From: Cellulomonas sp. RIT-PI-Y
Lineage (GTDB): Bacteria; Actinomycetota; Actinomycetes; Actinomycetales; Cellulomonadaceae
Direction: 5' to 3'
DNA: 57,095 nucleotides
Assembly (NCBI RefSeq): GCF_025642745.1
Contig: NZ_JANZKP010000020.1
Location: forward strand, 1-57,095
Made by a program: the position numbers and the translations under genes. Position 1 is the stretch's first letter. Every line of letters begins with the position of its first letter. The notes beneath the pieces were generated by a model, which saw nothing but the letters and a program-made list of their open reading frames with translations, made no database searches and was not told where the DNA came from. Shown piece after piece: positions 26,377-34,604 of this stretch.

Positions 26377-26386
26377 CCCGGTGACG

Positions 26387-26425
26387 ACGAAGGCCCGCTC
26401 CCCTCTCCGGGGTGCGGGCCTTCGT
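26387..26425 (+). terminator. Terminator hairpin after DUF3107
   Basis: CGAAGGCCCGC (26388-26398) and GCGGGCCTTCG (26414-26424) form a perfect 11-bp stem, extendable by one A-T pair; CCCC/GGGG in the loop adds an inner helix. Confidence 0.75.
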
Positions 26426-26489
26426 GCTGCGGCTCCCGGGTGCGGGCGGTCGTGCCGACGCTCCTGGGGTGCGGGCCGTCGTGCGGACC
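26411..26489. repeat. Three degenerate 28-29-bp tandem repeats derived from the terminator arm
   Basis: GGTGCGGGC recurs at 26411, 26439 and 26468, each followed by a similar TCGTGC segment and CTCC. The first copy is the 3' arm of the terminator; the last abuts the stop codon of the ferritin-like gene at 26490. It fills the whole convergent spacer. Confidence 0.6.
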
Positions 26490-27206
26490 TCAGGCGGTGA
26501 GGCCGAGCCGGCTCATCCGGCGGGTGTGCTCGGCGGTGAGCTCGCCGAACAGCTTCGGGTCCGCGGCCGGGGCCTCGTCGGCGGGCGCCGCGGCGGGTGC
26601 GCCGTCCCGGCGTCCGACCAGGCGGACCAGGCTCGGGTGCGCGGCCATCGCCTGCTGCACCACGCCCAGCGCCTCGCCGACCAGCCGACGACCCCACAGC
26701 GCGAGCCGGGAGACCAGCACCTCGTCCTGCGCCCCCGCGGTCTCCAGCTCCGCGACCGCCAGCTCGGCGTGCGCGGCGTCGTCCAGCACCTCGAGCAGCA
26801 GCTCACGGGTCACCTCGTCCACCGCGCCCGCGGCGATCCGGCAGAAGTCGTCGGAGACGCCCTCGGCCACGTAGGACCGCAGCAGACGCTCCCACCAGGT
26901 GCTCGGCTGGGTGCGGTGGTCGAAGTCCTCCAGCAGCCGGGTGTACGCGCCGAGGCTGAGCTCCGGGTCCCCGCCCAGCTCACCGACCCGGGCCAGCACC
27001 CGGTCGCGCCGGTCGACCGCCGCAGCCGCCAGTCGGCTGAGCTCGAGCTGCTGCGCAGTGGTCGGCGCCTCGCGCGCGTCGTCCGCGAGCCGGCCGAAGG
27101 CGACGTGCTGCAGATGGGCGACGAGGCCGAGCAGCTCGACGGTGTCGGCGTGGTCCGCACGGTCGGCGGCGGCCTCGGGACGGCCCTCGGTGGCGGCAGA
27201 AGTCAT
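26490..27206 (-). CDS. Ferritin-like-fold protein (tRNA-hydroxylase-like diiron fold)
   Basis: 238 residues from the ATG at 27206; longer frames upstream run into the promoter of the divergent MFS gene. It is nearly all-helical: ELLGLVAHLQHVAFGRLADDAR, ELSRLAAAAVDRRDRVLARVGEL and LLEVLDDAAHAELAVAELE look like the helices of a four-helix ferritin-like bundle. Possible metal ligands (Glu, Asp, His) are present but no complete ExxH pair is evident, so iron binding is uncertain. Actinobacterial relatives (Rv3210c, from memory) are annotated as ferritin-like domain proteins. It sits between DUF3107 and the MFS transporter. Confidence 0.75.
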   Translation of the reverse strand: MTSAATEGRPEAAADRADHADTVELLGLVAHLQHVAFGRLADDAREAPTTAQQLELSRLAAAAVDRRDRVLARVGELGGDPELSLGAYTRLLEDFDHRTQPSTWWERLLRSYVAEGVSDDFCRIAAGAVDEVTRELLLEVLDDAAHAELAVAELETAGAQDEVLVSRLALWGRRLVGEALGVVQQAMAAHPSLVRLVGRRDGAPAAAPADEAPAADPKLFGELTAEHTRRMSRLGLTA

Positions 27207-27313
27207 CCGTCGATCGTAGCCCGCCCGGCTATGCTGGCCCACAGCACAGGGGAAGTCCGCGACCTGGTGGTGGGGAGGCGCGTCCGTCCGACGTACCCCC
27301 TGAGAGGTCCTCC

Positions 27314-28555
27314 GTGCATGCGCTCTCCGCATACTCACGCCTGTTCGCGCTGACCGGTCCGCTCTACGTCCTGGTCGCGTTCCTGGGCCGGCTGCCGATG
27401 GCGATGGCCCAGGTCGGCACCCTGATGCTGGTGTTCCGGGCCACCGGCTCCAACGAGGTCGGCGGCGTCGCCGCCGGAGCACTCGCCGTCGCCAACGCGA
27501 TCGGAGCACCGATCGCCGGGATGCTCTGCGACCGCCACGGCCAGCGGATCGTGGTCCTGGTCCAGTCGCTCGCCGGGACCGCCGGGCTGATCGGCCTGGT
27601 GCTGCTCGCCCACCACGGTGCCCCGAACCCCGCCATGATCGCGATGTCCGCCGCCCTCGGCGCCGTGCTGCCGCAGGTCGGCCCCCTGGCCCGGGTGCGC
27701 TGGCGTCCGCTCGCGGCCCGGTCCGGCAGCGACCAGCGCCGACTGGTGGACGCGGCGTTCTCCTACGAGGGGGCCGCCGACGAGGCGTCCTTCGCGCTCG
27801 GCCCCGCCCTGGTCGGCATCGCGGCGGTCCTGGTCTCCCCCGCCGGAGCGCTGATCACGGCGGCCGCGCTGCTGGCGGTCTTCGGCACCGCCTTCGCCCT
27901 GCACCCCACCGCCCGGCTCACCGGCCCGGCGGTGCACGCGGCCAACACCATCCCCGCCCGGACGACCGGCACGGACCACCGCCCGGTGGACGGCCGGTTC
28001 CTCACCGCCGGGCTGCTCGTGCTGATCCTCGCCCAGTGGTCGGTCGGCGTGCTGTTCGGCGCGACGCAGACCGGCACCAACGCTCTGGCGGACTCGGTGG
28101 GCAAGGCCGGGGTCACCGGCCTGGTGCACGCCATGCTCGGGGTGAGCTCCGCGCTCGCCGGGGTGGCCACCGCGTTCATCCCGGCCCGGGTGCCGCAGCG
28201 CCGCCGGATGCTGGCGGCGGGCGTCGCGCTGATCGCGCTCTCCTGGCCGCTGCTCCTGGTCGACTCGCTCGGACCGCTGATCGGTGCGGTGGCGGTGCTC
28301 GGCTTCGCGATCGCCCCGTTCATGATCTCGGTCTACTCCCAGGCCGAGCACTCGGTGCCGCCCGCCCGCAGCGCCCTGGCGATGACCCTGCTCGCAGGGG
28401 CCACCAGCATCGGGTACGCCTGCGGCGCCGGGGTGGCCGGGTCGCTGGCGGACTCCTCCGGGCACACCGCGGCCTTCGGGGTCACGGTGGCCGCGACCGC
28501 ACTGGCCCTGGTGCTGGCAGTGGTCCGCCAGCGCGGGTCCCGCGCCGCCGTCTGA
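27314..28555 (+). CDS. Major facilitator superfamily transporter
   Basis: 413 residues from a GTG with GAGAGG 6 nt upstream. There are about twelve hydrophobic helices. After the second comes the MFS loop motif in degenerate form (GMLCDRHGQRIVVL, fitting GxxxDRxGxRxxx). The central loop between helices 6 and 7 is about 40 residues (HPTARLTGPAVHAANTIPARTTG). It is inferred to be an inner-membrane exporter of small molecules; the substrate is not predictable. It lies divergent from the ferritin-like gene and ends in a hairpin before the DEAD helicase leader. Confidence 0.85.
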   Translation: MHALSAYSRLFALTGPLYVLVAFLGRLPMAMAQVGTLMLVFRATGSNEVGGVAAGALAVANAIGAPIAGMLCDRHGQRIVVLVQSLAGTAGLIGLVLLAHHGAPNPAMIAMSAALGAVLPQVGPLARVRWRPLAARSGSDQRRLVDAAFSYEGAADEASFALGPALVGIAAVLVSPAGALITAAALLAVFGTAFALHPTARLTGPAVHAANTIPARTTGTDHRPVDGRFLTAGLLVLILAQWSVGVLFGATQTGTNALADSVGKAGVTGLVHAMLGVSSALAGVATAFIPARVPQRRRMLAAGVALIALSWPLLLVDSLGPLIGAVAVLGFAIAPFMISVYSQAEHSVPPARSALAMTLLAGATSIGYACGAGVAGSLADSSGHTAAFGVTVAATALALVLAVVRQRGSRAAV

Positions 28556-28557
28556 CC

Positions 28558-28598
28558 GGATCGGTCCCGGCGTCCGCGCACGTCGCCGGGACCGATCC
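28558..28598 (+). terminator. Hairpin after the MFS gene
   Basis: GGATCGGTCCCGGCG (28558-28572) pairs perfectly with CGCCGGGACCGATCC (28584-28598). The stem starts 3 bases past the stop. No U tract follows, so termination efficiency is uncertain. Confidence 0.5.
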
Positions 28599-28611
28599 AC
28601 GGCCGTGCCGT

Positions 28612-28809
28612 AGGATGACCGCCGTTAGCGGTTGCCCGGTCGTCTCGACGACGGCGCGCCGAGCCGTTCCGTGTGTCACTCGCGCGGGACCGCCGGCGGC
28701 ACACCTGCACGATCGGCTGCCGGACCAGACCGTGGCGATGCCCGTCGCTGCCCGGGGCCAGCCCCCGCGCGATGTGCGGCCCGCCACCTGCACGAGTGAA
28801 GAGTCCTCC
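28612..28809 (+). promoter_or_regulatory. Promoter and ~185-nt leader of the DEAD-box helicase gene
   Basis: TAGGAT at 28612-28617 is a good -10, giving a 5' leader of about 185 nt that is GC-rich and could fold. Long leaders are common for cold-inducible DEAD-box helicase genes, but I see no specific motif or uORF here. Confidence 0.4.
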
Positions 28810-30480
28810 GTGACCACAGACACCACCACGAACGAACCTCTGCCCGAGGACATCGCGGCCGAGACGATCGACGCCCCGACCGCCGCCTCGGTGCAGGCCG
28901 CCGACGTGACCTTCGCGGACTTCGACGTCCGTCCGGAGATCGTCGCTGCCCTGGCCGACGCCGGGATCACCACCCCGTTCCCGATCCAGGCGATGACCCT
29001 GCCGGTCGCGCTGGCCGGGCACGACATCATCGGCCAGGCCAAGACCGGTACCGGCAAGACCCTCGGCTTCGGCGTGCCGCTGCTGCACCGGGTGATCGCC
29101 CCCGCCGAGGACGGCTGGGACACCTTCCCGAACCAGGGCAAGCCGCAGGCGCTGGTGATCGTCCCGACCCGTGAGCTCGCCGTCCAGGTGGCCGGTGACC
29201 TGCAGACCGCCTCCAAGCGGCGCAGCGTCCGGGTCGCCCTGCTCTACGGCGGCCGCGCCTACGAGCCGCAGATCGAGATGCTGAACCGCGGCGTCGAGGT
29301 GGTCGTCGGCACCCCGGGCCGGATGATCGACCTGATGAACCAGGGCCACCTCGACCTCACCGCGGTGCGCTGCGTCGTGCTGGACGAGGCGGACGAGATG
29401 CTCGACCTCGGCTTCCTGCCCGACGTGGAGAAGCTGCTGGCCCGCACCCCGGCCTCCCGGCACACCATGCTGTTCTCGGCCACCATGCCGGGCGCGGTCG
29501 TCGCGATGGCCCGCCGCTACATGACCCAGCCGACCCACATCCGGGCCAACCAGCCCGACGACGAGGGCGCCACGGTCAAGAACATCAAGCAGGTCATCTA
29601 CCGGGCGCACGCGCTGGACAAGGTCGAGATGCTCGCCCGCATCCTGCAGGCCAAGGACCGCGGCCTGACGATCGTCTTCGCCCGGACCAAGCGCACCGCC
29701 GCCAAGGTCGCCGACGAGCTGGTCGACCGTGGCTTCGCCGCCGGAGCCCTGCACGGCGACCTCGGCCAGGGTGCCCGCGAGCAGGCGCTGCGCGCGTTCC
29801 GCAACGGCAAGGTCGACGTGCTGGTCGCCACCGACGTCGCCGCCCGCGGCATCGACGTGGACGACGTGACCCACGTGGTGAACTACCAGTGCCCCGAGGA
29901 CGAGAAGACCTACCTGCACCGCACCGGCCGCACCGGCCGCGCCGGGCACAAGGGCACCGCGGTCACCTTCGTCGACTGGGACGACGTGCCGCGCTGGTCC
30001 CTGATCGACAAGGCGCTCGGCCTGGGCATCCCGGACCCGGCCGAGACCTACTCCTCGTCGGAGAACCTCTACACCGACCTGGACATCCCGGCGGGCACCA
30101 CCGGCCGCCTGCCCCGCTCCCAGCGCACCCGCGCCGGGCTCGAGGCCGAGGTGCTCGAGGACCTGGGCGAGACCGGCAAGCGGCACACCAGCGGACGCTC
30201 CGAGGGCGGGCGCGGACGTTCCGAGGGCGGGCGCTCCGAGGGCGGCCGTGGCGAGCGCTCCGGCGACCGTCCGGCGCGGCAGCGGAACCGCCGCTCCGAG
30301 GCGCCGCGGTCCGATTCGGCCGAGGCACCGCGGTCCGAGTCCGCCGAGGCACCGCGGTCCGAGTCCCCGGCCCCGGCCGGTGACGCCGTGACCGAGGGCG
30401 GTGACGCACCGCGTCGTCGCCGTCGTCGCCGTCGCGGCGGTTCGGGCTCCGGCACGGCCGCGCCCAGCACCGAGAGCTGA
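28810..30480 (+). CDS. DEAD-box ATP-dependent RNA helicase
   Basis: 556 residues from the GTG at 28810. The SF2 motifs are in order: Q motif (FADFDVRPEIVAAL...TPFPIQAM), Walker A AKTGTGKT at about 77-84, PTRELAVQV, GTPGR, DEAD at about 192-195, SAT in LFSATMPG, RGIDVDDV and HRTGRTGRAG. The last ~110 residues are low-complexity: SEGGRGR/GERSGDR basic repeats, three copies of a SAEAPRSES-like unit, and an Arg-rich run, typical of RNA-binding tails of actinobacterial RhlE/CsdA-type helicases. It remodels RNA in ribosome assembly or decay. Position matches Rv3211 (rhlE). Confidence 0.92.
   Translation: MTTDTTTNEPLPEDIAAETIDAPTAASVQAADVTFADFDVRPEIVAALADAGITTPFPIQAMTLPVALAGHDIIGQAKTGTGKTLGFGVPLLHRVIAPAEDGWDTFPNQGKPQALVIVPTRELAVQVAGDLQTASKRRSVRVALLYGGRAYEPQIEMLNRGVEVVVGTPGRMIDLMNQGHLDLTAVRCVVLDEADEMLDLGFLPDVEKLLARTPASRHTMLFSATMPGAVVAMARRYMTQPTHIRANQPDDEGATVKNIKQVIYRAHALDKVEMLARILQAKDRGLTIVFARTKRTAAKVADELVDRGFAAGALHGDLGQGAREQALRAFRNGKVDVLVATDVAARGIDVDDVTHVVNYQCPEDEKTYLHRTGRTGRAGHKGTAVTFVDWDDVPRWSLIDKALGLGIPDPAETYSSSENLYTDLDIPAGTTGRLPRSQRTRAGLEAEVLEDLGETGKRHTSGRSEGGRGRSEGGRSEGGRGERSGDRPARQRNRRSEAPRSDSAEAPRSESAEAPRSESPAPAGDAVTEGGDAPRRRRRRRRGGSGSGTAAPSTES
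30298..30369 (+). repeat. Three coding repeats of a GAGGC(A/G)CCGCGGTCCGA unit in the helicase tail
   Basis: Near-identical 27-bp units encode SEAPRSDSA, SEAPRSESA-like and SEAPRSESP segments in the disordered C-terminus. In-frame slippage here would only change tail length. Confidence 0.55.
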
Positions 30481-30500
30481 CCGCTCGACCCGCACGACCC

Positions 30501-30541
30501 CACGGAGGGCGTCCCGTCGGTCCGACGGGACGCCCTCCGTG
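30501..30541 (+). terminator. Very long hairpin terminator after the DEAD-box helicase
   Basis: CACGGAGGGCGTCCCGTCGG (30501-30520) is followed after one base by its exact reverse complement (30522-30541). With a minimal loop the stem is about 18 bp. It separates the helicase from the convergent MpaB-like gene. Confidence 0.75.
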
Positions 30542-30619
30542 CGTGTGAGACGGTCCGCGGCGACCCTCCGGGCGCTCCGAGCAGCCGGCGGCGGCAGACC
30601 CCGCGAGGACGGGCGGGCC

Positions 30620-31486
30620 TCAGCCCGCGGACGGCGTGGGCAACGGTGGCTGGGCGGCGAGCGCCCAGCGCACGACGCGGGTGAGGACGGCGCCGACGAC
30701 GGGCGCGAGCCAGCGGTCGAGCCACGGGCGATCCGGCAGGCCCAGGGGCTCCCGGCAGGCCCGGGGCAGCAGCCCGATCGCCGCGAGCACCAGGCCCCGG
30801 TAGGGCAGCCGTGCCGGCAGCGGCAGCGGTGGCTCGTGCAGCAGGAACCGGGCCGCGTCCCGCGCCGCCGCACTCCCCCGCAGCTCGGGCCGGAACCCGT
30901 CCAGCTCCGCCCGCAGCTCCCGCACCGTCTCCGGGGGGTCGAGCACTCCGAGCTCGCGTGCCGTGCGGGCCGCCTCCGCCACGTACCGATCGCAGTCCCG
31001 GGCGGACAGCGGCCGTGCCCCGAACCGCTGGTGGGCGGTCAGGAAGGCGTGCACCTCCGCCACGTGCACCCAGCGCAGCAGGTGCGGGTCGGAGGCGGCG
31101 TAGGGCTCCCCCTCCTCGGAGAACCCGCTGATCCCCGCATGGATCTCCCGGACCGCACGGGTCGCCTGTCCGGCGTGCTCCGCGGTGCCGAAGGCGGTCA
31201 CCGCCAGGAACGCGCTGGTCCGCTGCAACCGTCCCCAGGGGTCACCGCGGTAGCCGGAGTGCGCCGCCACCGCGGCCATCGCCCGCGGGTGCCAGGACTG
31301 CAGCAGCAGCGCGTTCAGACCGCCGATGAACATCGACGCGTCGCCGTGCACCTGACGGATCGGGGCGTCGGGGGCGAACCAGCGGTCGCCCGGGGTGCCG
31401 TGGATCCGGTCGCGGATCCGGTTCCCGTGCGGGCCGGCGACACGGTCGAGCAGGGCGGTGGACAGGCGGGTGCGCAGCGAGGTCAC
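30620..31486 (-). CDS. MpaB-like oxygenase family protein (DUF2236)
   Basis: 288 residues from a GTG. The DUF2236/MpaB pattern is visible: VHGDASMFIGGLNALLLQSWHPRAMAAVAAHSGYRGDPWGRLQRTSAFL at about residues 46-95 and HLLRWVHVAEVHAFLTAHQRFGARPLS at about 135-162. In the family, conserved Asp, His and Arg in these blocks bind a b-type haem; fungal MpaB cleaves a farnesyl chain and bacterial latex-clearing proteins are distant relatives. The actual substrate here is unknown. It is the last gene of a minus-strand set with marC and PHP, separated from marC by 42 bases. Confidence 0.82.
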   Translation of the reverse strand: MTSLRTRLSTALLDRVAGPHGNRIRDRIHGTPGDRWFAPDAPIRQVHGDASMFIGGLNALLLQSWHPRAMAAVAAHSGYRGDPWGRLQRTSAFLAVTAFGTAEHAGQATRAVREIHAGISGFSEEGEPYAASDPHLLRWVHVAEVHAFLTAHQRFGARPLSARDCDRYVAEAARTARELGVLDPPETVRELRAELDGFRPELRGSAAARDAARFLLHEPPLPLPARLPYRGLVLAAIGLLPRACREPLGLPDRPWLDRWLAPVVGAVLTRVVRWALAAQPPLPTPSAG

Positions 31487-31528
31487 CGGTCGATGCTCAC
31501 GCGGACCGGCCGGATCGGCACCCGGAAG

Positions 31529-32152
31529 CTAGCCCGCCGCGATGAACGCCCGCACCGCGTCCGCGACCAACTGCACCGCGATCGCCGCGAGCAGCAGACC
31601 GGCGATCCGGGTGACCAGCGTGGTGCCGGAGTCGCCGAGCACGCGGTTGATCACGCCGGCGAACCGCATGGCCAGGAACAGGCACAGGTGCACCGCCACG
31701 ATGCCCAGGCCGATCGAGACCCAGTCGGCGGCGGTGCCGTCGCTCTGCTGGACGAACACCATGGTCGCGACGATGGCACCGGGTCCGGCCAGCAGCGGGG
31801 TGCCGAGCGGCACCAGGGCCACATTGACCTTGCTGTTGCCGGAGGGCTGCGGGTCCTCGGACTTGCCGGTGAGCAGTTCCATCGCCACCAGGAGCAGCAG
31901 CAGACCACCGGAGGCCTGCAGCGCGGGCAGCGAGATGTGCATGTAGGACAGCAGCCCCTGGCCGAAGACCGCGAACACCAGGATCACGCCGAACGCGACC
32001 AGGATCGCCTGCCGGGCGGCCTTGGCCCGCTGCTGCTTGGTCATGGTGCCGGTCAGCGCCAGGAAGATCGGCACGGTCCCGGGCGGGTCCATGATCACGA
32101 ACAGGGTGATGAAGACTTCACTGAACAAGCGCCAGTCGAGAACCGCGCTCAT
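31529..32152 (-). CDS. MarC family (UPF0056) integral membrane protein
   Basis: 207 residues, six hydrophobic helices. The family start LFITLFVIMDPPGTVPIFLALT (here FSEVFITLFVIMDPPG) and the central GPGAIVATMV motif (TPLLAGPGAIVATMVFV) are present. MarC was once thought to be a drug exporter, but its function is unresolved. The ATG overlaps the PHP gene's stop by 4 bases (ATGA), so the two are translationally coupled and probably form an operon. Confidence 0.9.
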   Translation of the reverse strand: MSAVLDWRLFSEVFITLFVIMDPPGTVPIFLALTGTMTKQQRAKAARQAILVAFGVILVFAVFGQGLLSYMHISLPALQASGGLLLLLVAMELLTGKSEDPQPSGNSKVNVALVPLGTPLLAGPGAIVATMVFVQQSDGTAADWVSIGLGIVAVHLCLFLAMRFAGVINRVLGDSGTTLVTRIAGLLLAAIAVQLVADAVRAFIAAG

Positions 32153-32991
32153 GCTCGCACCACCGGTGTCCGTCCCTCCGACTCGATCCGCCCCAGCACC
32201 TCCGGGGCGGTCAGATTCTCCCCCAACCGGTTCGGTTTTCCCGCACCGTGGTAGTCGCTGGACCCGGTGGCCAGGACCCCGAGCCGTCGTGCCAGCTCCC
32301 CGAGCCGGGCGCGCTGGGCGGCGTCGTGGTCCCGGTGGTCCACCTCCAGCCCGGCCAGTCCGGCCTCGACCAGGTCCTCGATCACCCGGTCCGGCACCAC
32401 CCGGCCGCGTCCGTCCGCGCCCGGATGCGCGAACACCGGCACTCCGCCCGCCGCCCGGATCGCCTGCACCACGTCGACCGCCTCCGGCGCGTAGTACGGC
32501 ACGTAGTAGCGGCTGCGCCCGGCCAGCAGACCGTCGAACGCCGCGGACCGGTCCGGCACGACGCCGAGCACGACCAGCGCGTCCGCGATGTGCGGACGAC
32601 CGACCACGGTCCCCGGCTGCTGCACGGCGGCGACGTCCGCCCAGGTGATCGGGTAGTCCACCGCCAGCCGCTCGACGATCTCGCGTCCCCGGTGCTGACG
32701 GGCCTCCCGGGTGCGCGCGATCAGGGTCGCCAGCGCCGGGTGCTCCGGGTCCTGCAGATAGCTGAGCAGGTGCACGCTCACCCCACCGACCAGGGCGGAG
32801 ACCTCGGTGCCCCGGACCAGGGCGACCCCGGTGACCGGCACCGCGTCGGCGGCCTCGGCCCAGCCGGCGGTGGTGTCGTGGTCGGTCAGGGCGACGACGT
32901 CCAGCCCGGCCTCCGCCGCCGCGGCCAGGACCCGGGCGGGCGGCTCGGTGCCGTCCGACACGGTCGAATGGGTGTGGAGGTCGATGCGCAC
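32149..32991 (-). CDS. PHP-domain phosphoesterase (YciV/RNase AM-like)
   Basis: 280 residues from an ATG. The four PHP metal motifs are visible: DLHTHS at residues 4-9, LTDHDT near 36, HPG in FAHPGADGRG near 190, and GSSDYHG near 242. The arrangement resembles E. coli YciV/RnaAM, which acts on 3',5'-nucleoside bisphosphates and short 5'-phosphorylated RNAs. It is cytoplasmic. The gene begins a short operon with marC and is divergent from aminopeptidase P, with 36 bp between starts. Confidence 0.88.
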   Translation of the reverse strand: MRIDLHTHSTVSDGTEPPARVLAAAAEAGLDVVALTDHDTTAGWAEAADAVPVTGVALVRGTEVSALVGGVSVHLLSYLQDPEHPALATLIARTREARQHRGREIVERLAVDYPITWADVAAVQQPGTVVGRPHIADALVVLGVVPDRSAAFDGLLAGRSRYYVPYYAPEAVDVVQAIRAAGGVPVFAHPGADGRGRVVPDRVIEDLVEAGLAGLEVDHRDHDAAQRARLGELARRLGVLATGSSDYHGAGKPNRLGENLTAPEVLGRIESEGRTPVVRA

Positions 32992-33027
32992 CGCCGCAGC
33001 CTAGTGAGCCGGTGTCAGACTGGCCCC

Positions 33028-34545
33028 ATGAGCGACACGTCCGAGCAGTCCCTCGCCGACCGCGGCTCCAACCGCAGTCAGCGCCCGCAGTCCGCCGCCT
33101 TCATCGACTGGGTGACCTCCGGCTGGGCCGACCGCCCGGCGAGCACCGCCGCGCGCGGTGCGGCCGCCGACTTCACCGCCGTCCGCCGGGCGACGCTCTC
33201 CGCCGAGTTCCCGGGTCAGCGCCTGGTGATCCCGGCCGGCGCGTTCAAGGTCCGGTCCAACGACACCGACTACCGGTTCCGCCCGCACTCCGCCTTCGCG
33301 CATCTGACCGGGCTGGGCTCGGAGCAGGAGCCGGACGCGGTGCTGGTCCTGCACCCCGCCGCCGACGGCGAGGGTGACGAGCTGCCCGACGGCACCCGCA
33401 GCGGCCACCGCGCGGTGCTGTACATGCGGCCCCTGGCGTCCCGGGACACCGAGGAGTTCTTCGCCGACGCGCGGTACGGCGAGTTCTGGGTCGGTGCCCG
33501 CCCGACCCTGGAGGACATGGCCGCGGTGACCGGCCTGGCCACCGCACACGCGAACGAGCTGCGGGACGCGCTGGCCAAGGACGTCGGCGCCGACGGCGTG
33601 CAGGTGCTGGTCGTCCCGGAGGTGGACGACGCCGTGGAGGCGGTGGTCGAGGAGATCCGCGAGACCCCGCAGGCCGAGCTGGACGCCCGGCTGGCCGAGG
33701 CGCTGTCCGAGCTGCGGCTGATCAAGGACGCACACGAGGTCGGCGAGCTGCGCGCCGCGGTCGCCGCCACCGCCGAGGGCTTCGAGCAGATGGTCCGCCG
33801 GCTGCCGGAGGCGGTCGCGCACCGCCGGGGAGAGCGCGTGATCGAGGGCACCTTCCTGGCGAAGGCCCGCGAGGAGGGCAACGACGTCGGCTACGAGACG
33901 ATCGCCGCCGCCGGGTCGCACGCCACCACGCTGCACTGGACGGACAACGACGGTCAGGTCCGCGAGGGCGAGCTGGTGCTGGTCGACGCCGGGGTCGAGG
34001 TCGACTCGCTGTACACGGCCGACATCACCCGCACCCTGCCGGTCACCGGCACCTTCACCGCGGACCAGCGCCGGGTCTACCAGGCGGTGCTGGACGCGGC
34101 GGACGCCGCCTTCGCCGTGGCGGTGCCGGGCAACCGGTTCCGGGACGTGCACGCCGCCGCGATGGAGGTGATCGCGGCCCGGCTCGAGGAGTGGGGCATG
34201 CTGCCGGTCACCGCCGCGGAGTCGCTGAGCCCCGAGGGCCAGCAGCACCGGCGCTGGATGGTGCACGGCACCAGCCACCACCTCGGTCTGGACGTGCACG
34301 ACTGCGCGCAGGCCCGCCGGGAGATGTACCTGGACGCGGTGATCGAGCCCGGCATGGTGTTCACGATCGAGCCCGGTCTGTACTTCCAGGCCGACGACCT
34401 GCGGGTGCCCGAGCAGCTGCGCGGGATCGGCGTCCGGATCGAGGACGACGTGCTGATCACCGCCAACGGCAACGAGAACCTCTCGGCCGCGCTGCCGAGG
34501 ACGCCGGAGGAGATCGAGCGCTGGATGGCCGATCTGCTGGGCTGA
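33028..34545 (+). CDS. pepP: Xaa-Pro aminopeptidase P family protein (M24B)
   Basis: 505 residues from the ATG at 33028. The N-terminal AMP_N domain (about 40-190) includes GAFKVRSNDTDYRFRPHSAFAHLTGL. The pita-bread catalytic domain has all five metal ligands: Asp in LVDAGVEVDSLYTADITRTLPVTG (two Asp), His in HGTSHHLGLDVHD, Glu in TIEPGLYF, and Glu in GIGVRIEDDVLIT. It removes N-terminal residues preceding proline. A weak -10 (CAGACT, 33016-33021) lies 6 bases from the ATG, so it may be leaderless. A strong convergent terminator follows. Confidence 0.92.
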   Translation: MSDTSEQSLADRGSNRSQRPQSAAFIDWVTSGWADRPASTAARGAAADFTAVRRATLSAEFPGQRLVIPAGAFKVRSNDTDYRFRPHSAFAHLTGLGSEQEPDAVLVLHPAADGEGDELPDGTRSGHRAVLYMRPLASRDTEEFFADARYGEFWVGARPTLEDMAAVTGLATAHANELRDALAKDVGADGVQVLVVPEVDDAVEAVVEEIRETPQAELDARLAEALSELRLIKDAHEVGELRAAVAATAEGFEQMVRRLPEAVAHRRGERVIEGTFLAKAREEGNDVGYETIAAAGSHATTLHWTDNDGQVREGELVLVDAGVEVDSLYTADITRTLPVTGTFTADQRRVYQAVLDAADAAFAVAVPGNRFRDVHAAAMEVIAARLEEWGMLPVTAAESLSPEGQQHRRWMVHGTSHHLGLDVHDCAQARREMYLDAVIEPGMVFTIEPGLYFQADDLRVPEQLRGIGVRIEDDVLITANGNENLSAALPRTPEEIERWMADLLG

Positions 34546-34559
34546 CCCCGCCGCACACG

Positions 34560-34599
34560 ACGAAGGCCCCGTCCCGGGTGATCGGGACGGGGCCTTCGT
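34560..34599 (+). terminator. Strong bidirectional hairpin between pepP and the GSP17M-like gene
   Basis: ACGAAGGCCCCGTCCCG (34560-34576) and CGGGACGGGGCCTTCGT (34583-34599) form a perfect 17-bp stem with a 6-nt loop. The minus-strand stop codon lies 5 bases beyond. Confidence 0.8.
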
Positions 34600-34604
34600 G
34601 GCTG

